DNA of 64,000 bases from Diadema setosum (lineage: Eukaryota; Echinodermata; Echinoidea; Diadematoida; Diadematidae): positions 20,093,239 to 20,157,238 of the forward strand of contig CM067067.1 of assembly GCA_033980235.1 (NCBI GenBank), read 5' to 3'. How positions within the stretch are numbered: position 1 is the stretch's first letter; each line of letters starts with the position of its first letter. The translations under genes and the position numbers were made by a program. Shown here in pieces: positions 45,001 to 51,872 of the stretch. The notes under the pieces were generated by a model, which was not told the DNA's origin, ran no database searches, and saw only the letters and a program-made list of their open reading frames with translations.

Positions 45001-47950
45001 GTGCACCTGGACAAGCGTGCGTGCACACACACTCAATGAGAAGAGAATAAATGAATAATACCATGATTGAAAAAAAAAATGTTCTATTTTATCCTTACTA
45101 CCAACTCGCCCTTCATATTTCTCAGATTACCTTTTAGCCAGAGAGACACGTTTACACACGTCTCCCTGCCCATTGGGTCTGTGATTGGGCCGAATGCATA
45201 AACGCTAGCAATTGCTTTTGTTAGCCTTTTACTCGAATCCGTATGCATAACAACAAGCAATTGCTTGCGAGCAGAAGCTTTTGCTAGCAACCACAAGCAA
45301 TTGCTTGCTGCTCGCAAGCAATTGCTTAGAGACCAAGCATTTGCTTAAAAACGTATGCATAAAACATACCTTTTGCTAGTTCTTGCTAGCAATTGCTTAC
45401 GATTTTCCAAGCTCTGTAAAATGAGCTTGAGCTTTTGCTTAACCGGAACGTACCCTTTTAAGTATCCTTTTCATATTTATGAAAGAAAGACCACACTTGT
45501 GAACGAGTGGTATAAATCTACAAGAAATTACTCATAAGTAGGGTAAGAAACTTTTTCATTTCAACAATAGGAATTTCCAGTGGTTAGCAAGCAAAATGTG
45601 ATGAAAAACAGGTAGGATGTCTGACTTCGGTGGAGAGCAAGGAGACCTCTCTCCGCGTGCGATCTGGCAGATCCGGGCTACTGTAAGCTGCAGTGATGGG
45701 AATCAGCCAGTAATACGTGTGTGTGTATAGATGTGTGTGTATGTGTCTGTGTGTGCATTTCATAGCTCTTCTGCTATGTCAGGAAAGTTTCCACACAGAC
45801 ATGCCCTTTCAAATACATGCTGCCACACTCGCCTTTGTTCTTGTGTTCGCACAGGCGTGACGTCCCTTTTGTTGAAAACGCAAGCAATTGCTTGTGCGGG
45901 ACAAGCAAAAGGTATTAGCATAAGCAAAAGGTTATGCATATGGATTTAAGCAATTGCTTGAGCTAGACCTTTTGCTAGACGAGCTTGTGCTTTTACTTGA
46001 AGCAATTGCTTACAAGCAATTGGTTGTTTCATGCATTCGGCCCATTATGTTAGACGTCAGTTTATGATGATCACTTTGCCTTGAACGCTTCATGCTATCG
46101 ACCATAAACGATTGTCTACATTATTAATTAAATGAGATCAAATCGTCGCTTGATAGTTGTGTGGTATTGAGACATGATACAGTCATTCGGGTAATTCGTA
46201 AGATTTAAAAAAAATAAATAAATAAAAAATGAAAATGCCCGTTGCTTTTGAAGCATTTGACATTTGAAAGAAATGAATTCTCTTGTAGACAAAAAAAAAA
46301 GAAGAAAAAAAAAGGGTGATCTAATAACAGACACACACACACACACACAAATATTCATCATCAAAATTAGAACGGTCATAGGAACAATAATTGTGCTTTC
46401 TGGTTATTGCATTTTATCCCCAAGGCCGTTGTATCGTTGCAGCATTATTTGGCAGTTATGATGGTAATGATGAACAGGCAAATCAAAATGAGACCTTCAA
46501 TATTTCACTCTTATCTCGCCTTCTGGAGTGACAGGGTTGTCTTAACTTCATCAAGCAATAATAGTACAAGAATTAAAACACTCACACACACACACAAATA
46601 AACAACATCAACAACAACAAATCGACGCAAGCATGGCGCCCAACTGGCAACTTTGATAGATATTTTCATACAAGCACAGATCAGATTTTTCACGGCAATT
46701 AAACGCACTGGTTGGAGACGTCTGTACGCATTACGTCCCAGCCATCTACACGCTTGTAACGCATTGCGTGCATAGAGCTGTAATGCAATTACACACACGG
46801 GCGACTCAAAGAACCGGATGGGTGAGCATTTCGTGCAAAGCTGCGTTTTAGTTGAAGCAATATGGAGATGGTAGAGGACATGCTGCACTTTTCATAGTCA
46901 ATAAGAATGCCAGTCAGTCCTTCCCTATAAATGTATTCCATTAACTTCCGTGACGTATGTCAGTTCATGCTTCTAGAAATACTCCCTATTTCCCATGCAA
47001 ACTTCGAATTGTCGTTGTCATCTTGACTTAGAACTCACAAAACTGTTTCTCGGGTGACTGACTCGAACTTTTCTCATTTGGATCGATATTCCGTCTTTTG
47101 CTGTTTTTTTTTTTTTTTTTTTTTTTTTTTTGATGTGCAGTTCGACGTACATGTCGAGACCAGCCCTAATCCGGATATGAGAGACTCAATGTTTAATACA
47201 CGCAGGTGCCGAAGAACGATCGCCTGTATACCGTGCCCTGACAGCTGTCCATGCTTGTAGTGATTTGGGGGTGGTGAATGTCTGAATGCATGTCATTTAG
47301 ATGAAAATTAAATGTGAATATATATTAATTATGTTGAGAATAAAATGTGCACGAAATTATCTGATTATTGTGTGTTTGCGTAGGAATTTTGTTTTAGTTT
47401 GAAATCCTCCTTTCCCCGAAATCATTAGATTTAAAAAAAAAAAAAATCATGTCGAGATCGCATCCGGATAATCGTGATGATAGAGTGATCCGGATAAAAG
47501 AAGGCCGGATAGGAGAGGTCGGAGTGATCAATGTGAGAGGGGTCCTTCAATAGGCTTTGTGCAGGCGATCATCAATATTCGTTTCACATGGATTAATCTA
47601 TGGCTTCCTTCTGCACTATTCAAAACAATATACGATATAAAACCACAAAAGATAGATAAAAAAAAATAGAAAAAAATAATACCAACAGTGGGAGCTATAC
47701 CATCCTCTTTGAAAACTTCAATTTGCTAGTTAAAAAAAAAAATGGATTTGTTTCGATTTTCATAATATACTATCCTGTATCCTCATGCTTGTTGTGAAAT
47801 ATTTACAATAGAAATCGTGTTTGAAGTGTAAAAAGGAATACAGACGAATTTAAGTACGTTTGCCCTTTTAACATGAAACCAACATGAAAGGTAAACTTAC
47901 CCTCGTCAAACGGCCGAATTTTCTTGTTGTACGAGTCATCGTATTCGCAC
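18901..47950 (-). CDS. Anion-type Cys-loop receptor subunit (GlyR/GluCl-like), eight exons, N-terminus missing
   Basis: Exons in coding order are 47950-47901, 35869-35802, 33990-33773, 31453-31371, 25728-25597, 23621-23392, 21197-21108 and 19218-18901. They total 1189 nt, 395 residues plus TAG, with all phases matching and GT-AG ends. Domains are the extracellular domain with the 13-residue Cys loop (ACYMDLHRFPFDAQIC), TM1 (YIPSILLVTVAWLSF), TM2 with the anion-selectivity PAR before VSLGITTVLTITT, TM3 (AIDIWLAACLVFVFVALLEY), a short cytoplasmic loop and TM4. TM segments and the 68- and 83-nt exons resemble glycine receptors. Unlike glycine receptors and GluCls, loop C has no cysteine pair (ITVPYSTGNFS). 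The signal peptide exon was not found. Probable role is a ligand-gated chloride channel in neural or muscle membranes; the ligand is unknown. Confidence 0.94.
19220..21107. other. Receptor intron, nothing recognised
   Basis: AT-rich, with an ATT/ATC-rich low-complexity stretch at about 19960-20100. No supported gene. Confidence 0.5.
21108..21197 (-). CDS. Receptor exon: TM3
   Basis: 90 nt, acceptor ttcccag|GCA and donor CTGCAG|gtaacg, phase 0 at both ends. It encodes AIDIWLAACLVFVFVALLEY then ALANYLLLLQ, nearly the textbook TM3 of glycine receptors (AIDIW...VFVFxALLEYA). Confidence 0.96.
21871..22899 (+). CDS. LINE ORF2 C-terminal fragment (342 codons)
   Basis: The frame is open from its truncation point to TAG at 22899. 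It contains YVYLGTVFNYNGSFNKAIKR (the connection after reverse transcriptase), LYGCEIWGF, FLKSILRLQRGTANCMVYGE, LGRFSLTSTVEKRLVNFWAR and, near the end, CTLCNLQVQGDEFHYLLVCP, a Cys/His cluster resembling the terminal zinc knuckle of such elements. The GTG at 21871 is only where the frame opens; no true start is present because the catalytic RT motifs are missing. Absence of stops over 1 kb suggests recent insertion. Confidence 0.88.
   Translation: MTSVFSFGESQLDVVDDYVYLGTVFNYNGSFNKAIKRQVNQARRAMFNLICKAKKLCLPVDIQCALFDQLVVPILLYGCEIWGFCKLDYIEMFHKKFLKSILRLQRGTANCMVYGELGRFSLTSTVEKRLVNFWARISQGKKSKLSYIIYKLLRQLHDCGEIESEWIKNVRGVLDKCGMSNLWLEDVPLNLKWVKSSLNLRLDDMDKQNWIAEVNRNRLCFNYRIFKQEVGLENYLLKLDVVERITLCKFRCGNHKLPIATCRYLPDQVSQLCTLCNLQVQGDEFHYLLVCPFFSETRRHYIKRYFSRRPNVIKFHQLFSSKSIKTLKNLSRFCKIIMLKFV
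21871..23143 (+). mobile_element. 5'-truncated non-LTR retrotransposon (LINE) in receptor intron
   Basis: An open frame for the C-terminal part of a LINE polyprotein (21871-22899) is followed by a 3' UTR and a tail of ATTGTC hexamers (about 23097-23142) after AATAAAATT. A short tandem repeat after the UTR is typical of CR1/L2-type LINEs. The copy lacks the endonuclease and the reverse transcriptase core. It lies antisense to the receptor gene, between the TM2 and TM3 exons. Confidence 0.9.
23281..23384 (+). repeat. CTTT tetranucleotide microsatellite
   Basis: About 100 bases of CTTT with a few T-rich interruptions, ending at TCTATCTTTTACC. It lies next to the donor site of the TM1-TM2 exon; on the coding strand it is GAAA. 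Confidence 0.95.
23392..23621 (-). CDS. Receptor exon: TM1 and pore-lining TM2
   Basis: 230 nt, acceptor gaagcag|GG and donor GCCAAG|gtaaaa. It encodes NFSLAVVKFHFQRQM, TM1 QSFLLTVYIPSILLVTVAW, then DAQAAPARVSLGITTVLTIT (PAR at -2' to 0', Ser 2', Thr 6', Leu 9') and ESLPVVTYAK. PAR predicts anion selectivity. A GAAA microsatellite of about 100 bp starts roughly ten bases after the donor. Confidence 0.97.
23622..25596. other. Receptor intron, TG-rich at its 5' end
   Basis: Mostly featureless. 25410-25548 is (TG)n-rich and ends in a 10-base G run (25539-25548). GTAACCATGGAAAC at 24617-24630 is a near match to an RFX X-box. Confidence 0.5.
25597..25728 (-). CDS. Receptor exon: loop C approach, no second disulfide
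   Basis: 132 nt, acceptor attccag|AC and donor TCCACGG|gtacgt. It encodes SYPITHLQLYIGDDDVDVEP, then GLSIPSFKMTKIETKNITVP and YSTG. Tyr and Thr-Gly of loop C are kept, but the exon has no cysteine, so the loop C disulfide of glycine receptors and GluCls cannot form. KNIT is a potential N-glycosylation site. Confidence 0.93.
25911..26296. mobile_element. TTAA-flanked foldback MITE with about 150-bp arms
   Basis: TTAAAGGGGATGGCTAGTA at the left and, on the other strand, TTAAAGGGGGTGGCTAGTA at the right. The arms continue through AATCAGTAGGAACGCTGGGG / AATCAGTGGGAATGCTGGGG and GAAAATTATTTGCTTCAGAA. The two strands therefore encode the same chance peptide (FKSTLYIYCCVKIICFRMVS). The centre is about 26080-26120. 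Non-coding, in a receptor intron. Confidence 0.9.
26300..27980. other. Receptor intron, one motif of note
   Basis: No gene. Contains an ATCT microsatellite (about 27203-27226) and a perfect RFX-type X-box at 27287-27300. Confidence 0.45.
27287..27300. promoter_or_regulatory. Perfect X-box palindrome (RFX site candidate)
   Basis: GTTGCCATGGCAAC, extended to GGTTGCCATGGCAACC at 27286-27301, is the ideal palindromic binding site of RFX factors, which control ciliary and some neuronal genes. It lies in the receptor intron between the Cys-loop and loop C exons. Function is inferred from the motif alone. Confidence 0.45.
27985..28228 (+). mobile_element. Possible retroelement 3' end
   Basis: T-rich, TGTATTTTATGTACCTACAG followed by GGCCTGGTTGTAAAGCAATT and ending ATAAAATGAAATAAATGA, which looks like a LINE 3' UTR with a poly(A) signal. 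No coding part is visible; the call rests on resemblance only. Confidence 0.35.
28230..29736. other. Receptor intron, nothing recognised
   Basis: A 138-codon open frame at 28223-28639 has no domain and is composed of T/C-rich sequence; considered chance. Confidence 0.4.
29737..30390 (+). repeat. Tandem duplication, two diverged copies of about 280 bp, period about 379
   Basis: Copy 1 (about 29737-30015) and copy 2 (about 30116-30390) share ACCATGCTCGCACC/ACCATGCTTGCACC, CAACCCAAGCT, TTAACGTCCATTG, TTTCTGTTTGTTTGGAATGT, TTTAAGATGATTGTTGACGG and GAGCACCTGTCACTG in the same order. The end of copy 1 also carries an inverted match (30028-30080) to the repeat at 2163-2222. Confidence 0.85.
31371..31453 (-). 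CDS. Receptor exon: signature Cys loop
   Basis: 83 nt, acceptor ttcctag|G and donor ATGAGCT|gtgagt. It encodes LSITAACYMDLHRFPFDAQI then CTLNAMS. The two Cys are 13 residues apart with FPFD between them, the defining Cys loop. In loop B the glycine-receptor ESFGY stretch corresponds to MSYSY, so the acidic residue is replaced by Met while the aromatic is kept as Tyr. Confidence 0.95.
31561..31820 (+). repeat. AGT trinucleotide repeat array
   Basis: About 260 bases of (AGT)n with AGC and GGT variants. It produces long Ser- or Tyr-rich and Thr-rich chance frames on both strands. It begins about 108 bases upstream (in gene orientation) of the Cys-loop exon acceptor. Confidence 0.95.
32358..32508 (+). 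repeat. ATT trinucleotide repeat array
   Basis: About 150 bases of (ATT)n with ATC and GTT variants in a receptor intron. Confidence 0.95.
32880..33257 (+). mobile_element. LINE 3' UTR fragment with TGAAAT-type tail
   Basis: GGGACCTACGCTCATCAAGC and TTTTAAGTAGGTTCC (a weak complementary pair, as in LINE 3' stem-loops) precede a T-rich stretch, then ATGAAAATAAATTGAAATTG repeated as TTGAAA hexamers. The short tandem tail marks a CR1/L2-like 3' terminus. The left boundary is approximate. Confidence 0.65.
33773..33990 (-). CDS. Receptor exon: loop D, loop A region
   Basis: 218 nt, acceptor gcgacag|GAG and donor AGTACCAG|gtaatg. It encodes EFSLTMYFREEWVDPRLAHN (loop D with the conserved Arg), then ILWSPDLFFLYEKN (loop A region) and VTLPNIVIKVFPDGRVFRST. 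W and PDxFF are hallmark residues of the extracellular beta sandwich. HNKT is a potential N-glycosylation site. Confidence 0.95.
34105..34162 (+). repeat. Dispersed repeat segment related to 2163-2222
   Basis: GTTGTTTTGAACCAGTTTCC then ATGTCGATGAATGACTATGA and CACCACACTTTGGTATAC match 2163-2222 with scattered substitutions. Confidence 0.55.
34165..35160. other. Receptor intron, nothing recognised
   Basis: AT-rich sequence without repeats or frames I can support. Confidence 0.45.
35177..35670. mobile_element. Inverted-repeat element with TGGCCGCTAT motifs
   Basis: CCCTGTGTAAAGCGGCCA at 35177 is matched on the other strand by CCCTGTGTGTAGCGGCCA ending at 35606-35623. TGGCCGCTAT or a one-base variant occurs at 35231, 35554, 35606 and 35661, and GTGGCCG at 35214. 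It looks like a non-autonomous element, or two overlapping copies. Boundaries and target duplication are not clear. Confidence 0.5.
35802..35869 (-). CDS. Receptor exon: GPPVDIKLGVYIESLGAI
   Basis: A 68-nt exon, acceptor attccag|GG and donor ACGATG|gtaaaa. It encodes PPVDIKLGVYIESLGAIREA then TM. The 68-nt length and its place right after IRPF match a conserved exon of vertebrate GABA-A/glycine receptor genes. Confidence 0.93.
35962..36006 (+). repeat. AT dinucleotide microsatellite
   Basis: About 45 bases of (AT)n followed by TTTATTTATTTA, directly upstream (in gene orientation) of the 68-nt receptor exon. Confidence 0.95.
36035..36339. mobile_element. Degraded element with GAGAACCAGAAGGGCA inverted repeats
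   Basis: GAGAACCAGAAGGGCA at 36080-36095 is repeated perfectly inverted at 36324-36339. To its left, CGGCCACTAAAATTTCAAAT...TAGTGACCC parallels GGGCCACCAAAATTTCAGAA...TGGTGACCC of the element at 8207-8370, so the two may share an ancestor. A 12-base G run (36121-36132) lies within. Confidence 0.45.
36515..36566 (+). repeat. TTC trinucleotide microsatellite
   Basis: About 50 bases of (CTT)n continuing as imperfect CTT-rich sequence to 36590; gives poly-Ser or poly-Glu chance frames. Confidence 0.95.
36720..37599. other. Receptor intron, nothing recognised
   Basis: Contains a short TCTG repeat at 36857-36874; otherwise featureless. Confidence 0.45.
37600..37747. mobile_element. Short MITE with GGGGCCCGTTTCATAAAACTTG ends
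   Basis: The left end GGGGCCCGTTTCATAAAACT pairs with GGGGCTCGTTTCATTAAACT on the other strand; the subterminal CTTGTCATCAGTGACAAGTT is itself palindromic. 148 bp, non-coding. The target duplication is not clear. Confidence 0.8.
38153..38185. mobile_element. 33-bp perfect hairpin flanked by 8-bp direct repeat (mini-MITE)
   Basis: CAGGGAGGTGGGA (38153-38165), an 8-base spacer GTATAGCT, then TCCCACCTCCCTG (38174-38186). GATGCAAG occurs at 38145-38152 and 38186-38193, so the hairpin is bracketed like an insertion with target duplication. CAGGG ends and an 8-bp (or 7-bp) duplication resemble hAT elements and the element at 8207. Confidence 0.7.
38200..38865. other. Receptor intron, nothing recognised
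   Basis: No supported feature. Confidence 0.4.
38866..39168 (+). mobile_element. 3' UTR fragment of the same LINE family as 58828-61128
   Basis: Starts GTGGGCTTCCAGACTTCTTT and ends AATGAAATAAATTTTGAATT followed by an A run. It aligns over its length with the - strand of 59189-58840 (GAGGGGCCCACATTCTACAA, CCTCAATTGTTGTA, GAAATAAACTTTGAATTG). It is a severely 5'-truncated insertion, antisense within a receptor intron. Confidence 0.85.
39556..39900 (-). mobile_element. LINE/SINE 3' end with AATTG tail (- strand)
   Basis: On the - strand, ...CCGCAATGAATTTCCGGGTA, then TTATTGGACGAATAAAAATG and GAATTGAATTGAATC. Unique sequence followed by AATAAA and a GAATT tail is a retroelement 3' terminus. 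The 5' limit is unknown; a 17-base C run lies at 39838-39854. Confidence 0.55.
39905..40950. other. Receptor intron, low complexity and C-runs
   Basis: A-rich tracts and a C run at 40360-40370. No supported gene. Confidence 0.4.
41030..41240 (-). other. GC/CpG-rich block with open frames on both strands, unidentified
   Basis: Markedly richer in G+C and CpG than its surroundings (CGCGCTCGGCCGGCGCGGG near 41110). The - strand frame reads DENHVVVESRGDPREVGELA and EVDISRAGRARVFLEQTSAW, with protein-like composition, but no family was recognised and no splice sites are convincing. It could be a CpG-rich regulatory block, an alternative first exon of the receptor, or a transposon fragment. Confidence 0.25.
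41962..42043 (+). repeat. TG dinucleotide microsatellite
   Basis: About 80 bases of (TG)n with TC interruptions, preceded by TATG repeats. Confidence 0.95.
42260..43117. other. Receptor intron, nothing recognised
   Basis: No supported gene; TG-rich patch at about 42990-43045. Confidence 0.4.
43118..43200 (-). mobile_element. LINE 3' tail fragment (- strand)
   Basis: On the - strand, GGGCTACTCGGGAACCAATA then AAATCAAATCAAAATCAAAT. An AATAAAATC poly(A)-type signal merges into a short AATC repeat as at other LINE 3' ends here. The left body is not recognised. Confidence 0.45.
43205..44147. other. Receptor intron, nothing recognised
   Basis: No supported gene or repeat pair. Confidence 0.4.
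44148..44708. mobile_element. TTAA-flanked element packed with GGAGACGTC motifs
   Basis: TTAAGGCCGTATCTCACC at the left is mirrored by TTAAGGGGGTATCTCACC on the other strand at the right, with TTAA at 44148-44151 and 44705-44708. The interior contains 12 GACGTC palindromes in about 490 bases, mostly within GGAGACGTC, GCGACGTCTCC or GAGACGTCTC modules, plus GTCGCGGAGAC units. This is far from the local base composition. No coding capacity. Non-autonomous; the repeated palindromes could be transposase-binding or host-factor sites. Confidence 0.85.
45187..46043. mobile_element. Inverted-repeat element with CAAGCAATTGCTTG palindromes
   Basis: Ends GGGCCGAATGCATAAAC (45187) and, on the other strand, GGGCCGAATGCATGAAAC (from 46043), with ATT directly outside both ends. 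GCAATTGC occurs eight times, five in the left arm (to about 45400) and three in the right arm (from about 45885), plus CTTTTGCTAG/CTAGCAAAAG-type words. About 480 bases between the arms look unrelated. No coding capacity. Confidence 0.8.
46050..47900. other. Receptor intron, microsatellites only
   Basis: Includes (CA)n at 46331-46349 and a 27-base T run at about 47104-47130. No supported gene. Confidence 0.45.
47901..47950 (-). CDS. Receptor exon: CEYDDSYNKKIRPFDE
   Basis: A 50-nt exon with acceptor tctttaag|G and donor GACGAGG|gtaagt. It encodes CEYDDSYNKKIRPFDE followed by a split Gly. The YDxRIRPxFxGPP motif is standard at this place in anionic Cys-loop receptors. It enters in phase 2, so at least one further 5' exon with the signal peptide exists; none was identified in 47951-64000. 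Confidence 0.88.
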
Positions 47951-49380
47951 CTTAAAGAAGGAAAAGAAGATATAGAGAATATAAATTATTTTCATTCCAT
48001 CGTGCACTTCATTTAAATTCCCAGAATTGTTAGCCCTTCTACATCACTGTACACGGTTTGCGATTCATACCGCTTCTCAACATAGAAATATATTTGTTGT
48101 ATATATTGATCAAGGCATGTAAAAGAAGTATCCTGACCTGCTTGTCGGTTATCATTATAATACTATATCACCATTTGTAAGTATTCAAATCAAATTCTAC
48201 TGAAAAAAGTCTGCCGTCCTGCTGCGTTGATCATAATGTCTATTCATTTTGAAGCAATGCAGTGCATAAAAAGTAAAGGGGAAAGAAAACACAGGGAAAA
48301 ATTTCTATAATGTTTATATTTGTGTGTGTTAAGTATAAAGAACTGTTGTACTTTCATTATGATTATGACAATATACATCCATATGCGTGTACATTTACAC
48401 AGAAATAAATATTCATAATTTGATATATTGTATGTGTGCATGATTATGTAGGTCCCTGCATGTGTGTTTTTGTGATTGTATGTGTGTGTGTAAGCCGGAC
48501 ATGTAAGACTCGGTAAATGGTGTTGATAAGCTTGTGTGTATCTCTTCTTTTCATAATGCATAGTTCATAATTATTATGTCGCTTCCCTCAATTCTTTAAT
48601 CGAATTCTACGAGTAACAACTAAGTTTCATGTACACGGTTGACAAGATAGGAGATAAAGAAGGGGAAGGGGGAGGTAAAGTGCACAAGGCAGTTGACATC
48701 AACGTTGCAGTTCATTAATACGTCATGATGTTCTGAAATTAACCGACACCTCGAAGCTGTCAATAAATTCAAACAAGCCTTAGCCATATAGCAGCACAAG
48801 ATCTCTGTCACAGAGTGAAACACGACAAAAGGGCAGACTGTGGGGTAATCAGCAATTTACGACACGAGATAATTACACAAAACTATAGACATTGATAGAG
48901 TTGGCTGAAGGTTTTCTCACCTCCGAAAGTACTGAAAAAAACAGCCCCCCTAAAAAAAGTTAGATATAAGCAAATAAAGGGCCCTGATAATACATAAAGA
49001 AATAAGTATTGAGAGTTAGAAAGACTCCTTATAGAAGAGGTGCTTAGTGATAGAATTCATTAATCTCATTGTCAACCAACACAAAAGAGTGCAATGATGA
49101 CACCCTATCTACACCCGAGCACTATTGGTAGAATGTGACTACACTATTCAAGAAGCCTTTACTCCTATGAAGGCCATTTTATAGTACCAGACAACCTACT
49201 CTTCTCTCCTTCACTGATTAGAAAAGATAGGAAAGGAAAGTTCTGGTTTAGTTAACACATCATAATTTCAAACAATATTTCAGTTTAAAGAAATGCACTT
49301 GCCTGGTACTGTGTTACGCGATTTCATTGATTATCTTTATGACGCCTCAACAAGATGTTTCTCTTATTTGATGCAATGGA
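47951..49380. other. Upstream of the first visible receptor exon; nothing recognised
   Basis: The missing 5' receptor exon should lie on the - strand somewhere beyond 47950. I inspected the - strand frames from here to the window end and saw no convincing signal peptide exon with a phase-2 donor. Confidence 0.4.
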
Positions 49381-49660
49381 TGTAAATTCAATTCAATTCA
49401 ATTCAATTCAATCCAATCTAATCCAATCCAATTGATTTCAATTCAATTCAATTCAATTCAATTCAATTCGATTCAATTCAATTCAATCCAATTCAATTCA
49501 ATCCAATCCAATCCAATCCAATTCAATTCAATTCAATTCAATTCAATCTTTATTTTATATTTCGAAAAGAACATAGACATTCCACGAACGCAATTTGATA
49601 ATCAAGACTTCACACATTATGCCGCACCAGTTTCATATTACACTATCACAAATTACCTCT
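49381..49660 (-). mobile_element. ATTCA pentamer array with LINE-type 3' end
   Basis: About 160 bases of (ATTCA)n with ATCCA variants at 49386-49548. On the - strand the preceding unique sequence ends AATATAAAATAAAGATTGAA and leads into the array, so the array is an expanded retroelement tail. The 5' extent of the element is unknown. Confidence 0.6.
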
Positions 49661-49837
49661 GACCCTCTAAGAAAATAGCCCACAAGCTAACGTGGGGGGG
49701 GGGGGGGGGGAACTGTCGTTTTGTGACGAGATCTCTTTTCTTTTTCAAGATTATTGGCGGTTTTTATTCCATCCAGAGAAGTAATGATCATTTATAAGAA
49801 TATTGATTACATATCAATCAGTGCCTCTAAGAAAATA

Positions 49838-50187
49838 GCGGTGAGTTGGCTCAGTCGGTAGCGCGTGTGCCTCACGATCACGCGGCCCGGGTTCGAACCC
49901 GAGTCTGGACTGAGCAATGTTGTGTGTTAACATACCGTCCCCTCTAGCAAGAGGCAAAACACTCTGTCCCTCGGATAGGACATAAAATGGAGGTCCCGTC
50001 TATGAAAGAGTCACAGCTCATGCACGTAAAAGATCCCGCTTCATTCATTCATCGCAAAGAGCAGGGTGTCTAACCCGGTGAAGTGGTCCCACCCTACATC
50101 CAACTGGACCCCATGGAAGACCAGCTTAATGTAGCTGAATATGGGCTATCCAGCCATCTTCACAGATGGAAAATGAACAACAACAAG
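49838..50187 (+). mobile_element. tRNA-derived SINE
   Basis: The head has a pol III A box TGGCTCAGTCGG (49847-49858) and B box GGTTCGAACCC (49890-49900), about 31 bases apart, inside a recognisable tRNA-like fold (CCCGGGTTCGAACCCGAG T-arm). A tRNA-unrelated body of about 260 bases (GGAGGTCCCGTCTATGAAAG, GCACGTAAAAGATCCCGC) follows, ending in an AAC repeat. It is not a functional tRNA gene: the acceptor stem and anticodon arm do not close properly. Confidence 0.85.
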
Positions 50188-50199
50188 TGTCAATACAGG

Positions 50200-51365
50200 A
50201 CAAAAATGCCTAATATGTACATGTGACCATCTAAGTGTAATAATCATCATGAAATGCTACATTACAGTGACTGTCGTGTTTTGTTCACATCATTGCTTAT
50301 TTTGCTGGGGCCGCAGAAAGTGTTCGTTACTTCATGGAGGCACTGTGGGCCAAAGGGTAGTACGATTTTCTGGAAATTCCTGAACATTGCATTTTCAGAT
50401 TTGATATGTATTGCCATTTTCATATTTTCTAAAGCCAGACTGTACTTTTTTTTTCCTAGCACAAACCATCCCCCGCATCTGTGTCTATTGGCCCATGTTT
50501 TGCCCATTTCGGTGCGCCATACTGGAAATACTGCCGTCAAAATATGGGATGACGTTACACAACGTCTTGGCTGTTTAATGGATGTGAGCAGACGGCACAC
50601 AGTTAAGTGCGTCTGCAGGCATGTGTGAGCCACACTGTCATGTTGTAGTATTCACTTGCCACTATAGATCCTGGCTTCATAATGTGTAGGATTTAATGTA
50701 CTAGTGGACGCCGATGCGCATGTTACGAAAAAAAAAAAGCGAAAAATTATCAAATCAAAGTGAAGGAAGTTATGATAATGATGCTGCTGCCTATATACGG
50801 CCCATTGTTGTTTTTTTTATGATGATGATGGTATTGATGATACGATTGCTTGACTCGATTTTGCGTATACAATTTTACAGAGAGGGGGGGGGGATAAGAA
50901 AAAAAGGGCAAGTATCAAGGACATCTCATCCTTGTCGATGGAAAATTTCTTATTCCAGCGTTTCCAGTATCTACGCTAGAGACCTGCTCAGAAGTATATC
51001 AACGTTATCTGCACGTGGATGACATTTTAGAGTGGCTTTTTCGTCAAGCGTCTCTATGCTAACTCTTATCAGGATCGTACTTTTCCATCGCCTCTCTTTA
51101 ACCCCGGCTCCATTTCAGTTTCTAGGCATCTTCCGCGAACTGCCACGTTTATTATCATCATTTAGGATGACGCAGAAATCTATTTTCACCCCGTGCTCCA
51201 CTTCTTTTATCCCTCCCCTCTCTCTCTCTCTCTCTCTCTCTGCTGAATTATTCAATTATGCAGCCTCGCTCTATCAATTATGGTATTATGATATAAAGGA
51301 GAAATCCATGCTTTATAAAAGCGTATTTGAGTTTAAGAGGATGATTATACTCTTTCTTTCTCTTT

Positions 51366-51396
<31 letters not shown>

Positions 51397-51823
51397 GCTC
51401 TTTACAGTAGCGATGACCCACAAGAAGGTGAAAAATGCGTCGTTTTAACTCGTCATTAACTTATCAAATTTGCGTCCTCGCTAATGTGCCCCTTTAACGA
51501 TCCTGTTTTCTTTGTTGTTCAAAGGAGATTGCGTGCCAGTTGACTATGCCAAAAGCCTCTTAGTGTATCATGTATCATTATACAGGCTGCCATTCTATAT
51601 CTTAATCGATTTTCCTTCATTTCCCCAGATAACAAACAAACAAAACACCCCTGTGTGTTTCTTAAACGTGTGCAACATGGAAAAAAATGCTTTAAAGACA
51701 ATTTTTTTGTTTGCCTGTTATTATCTAAGAACATAAGGGGTCTTCTGGAGATATTTTGTTGAAATTCAAATCAGAATCTTGTGCGTTTATGCATTTATAC
51801 ACAGTCAAACACACACACACACA

Positions 51824-51872
<49 letters not shown>

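Noticed and set aside
49838..49920. Functional tRNA gene
   Set aside because: Pol III boxes are good, but acceptor and anticodon stems do not pair properly, and a SINE body with an AAC tail follows.
50254..50633. Overlapping frames of about 124 codons on both strands
   Set aside because: Considered as a missing receptor 5' exon, but there is no signal peptide followed by a phase-2 donor on the - strand and no receptor-like motif.
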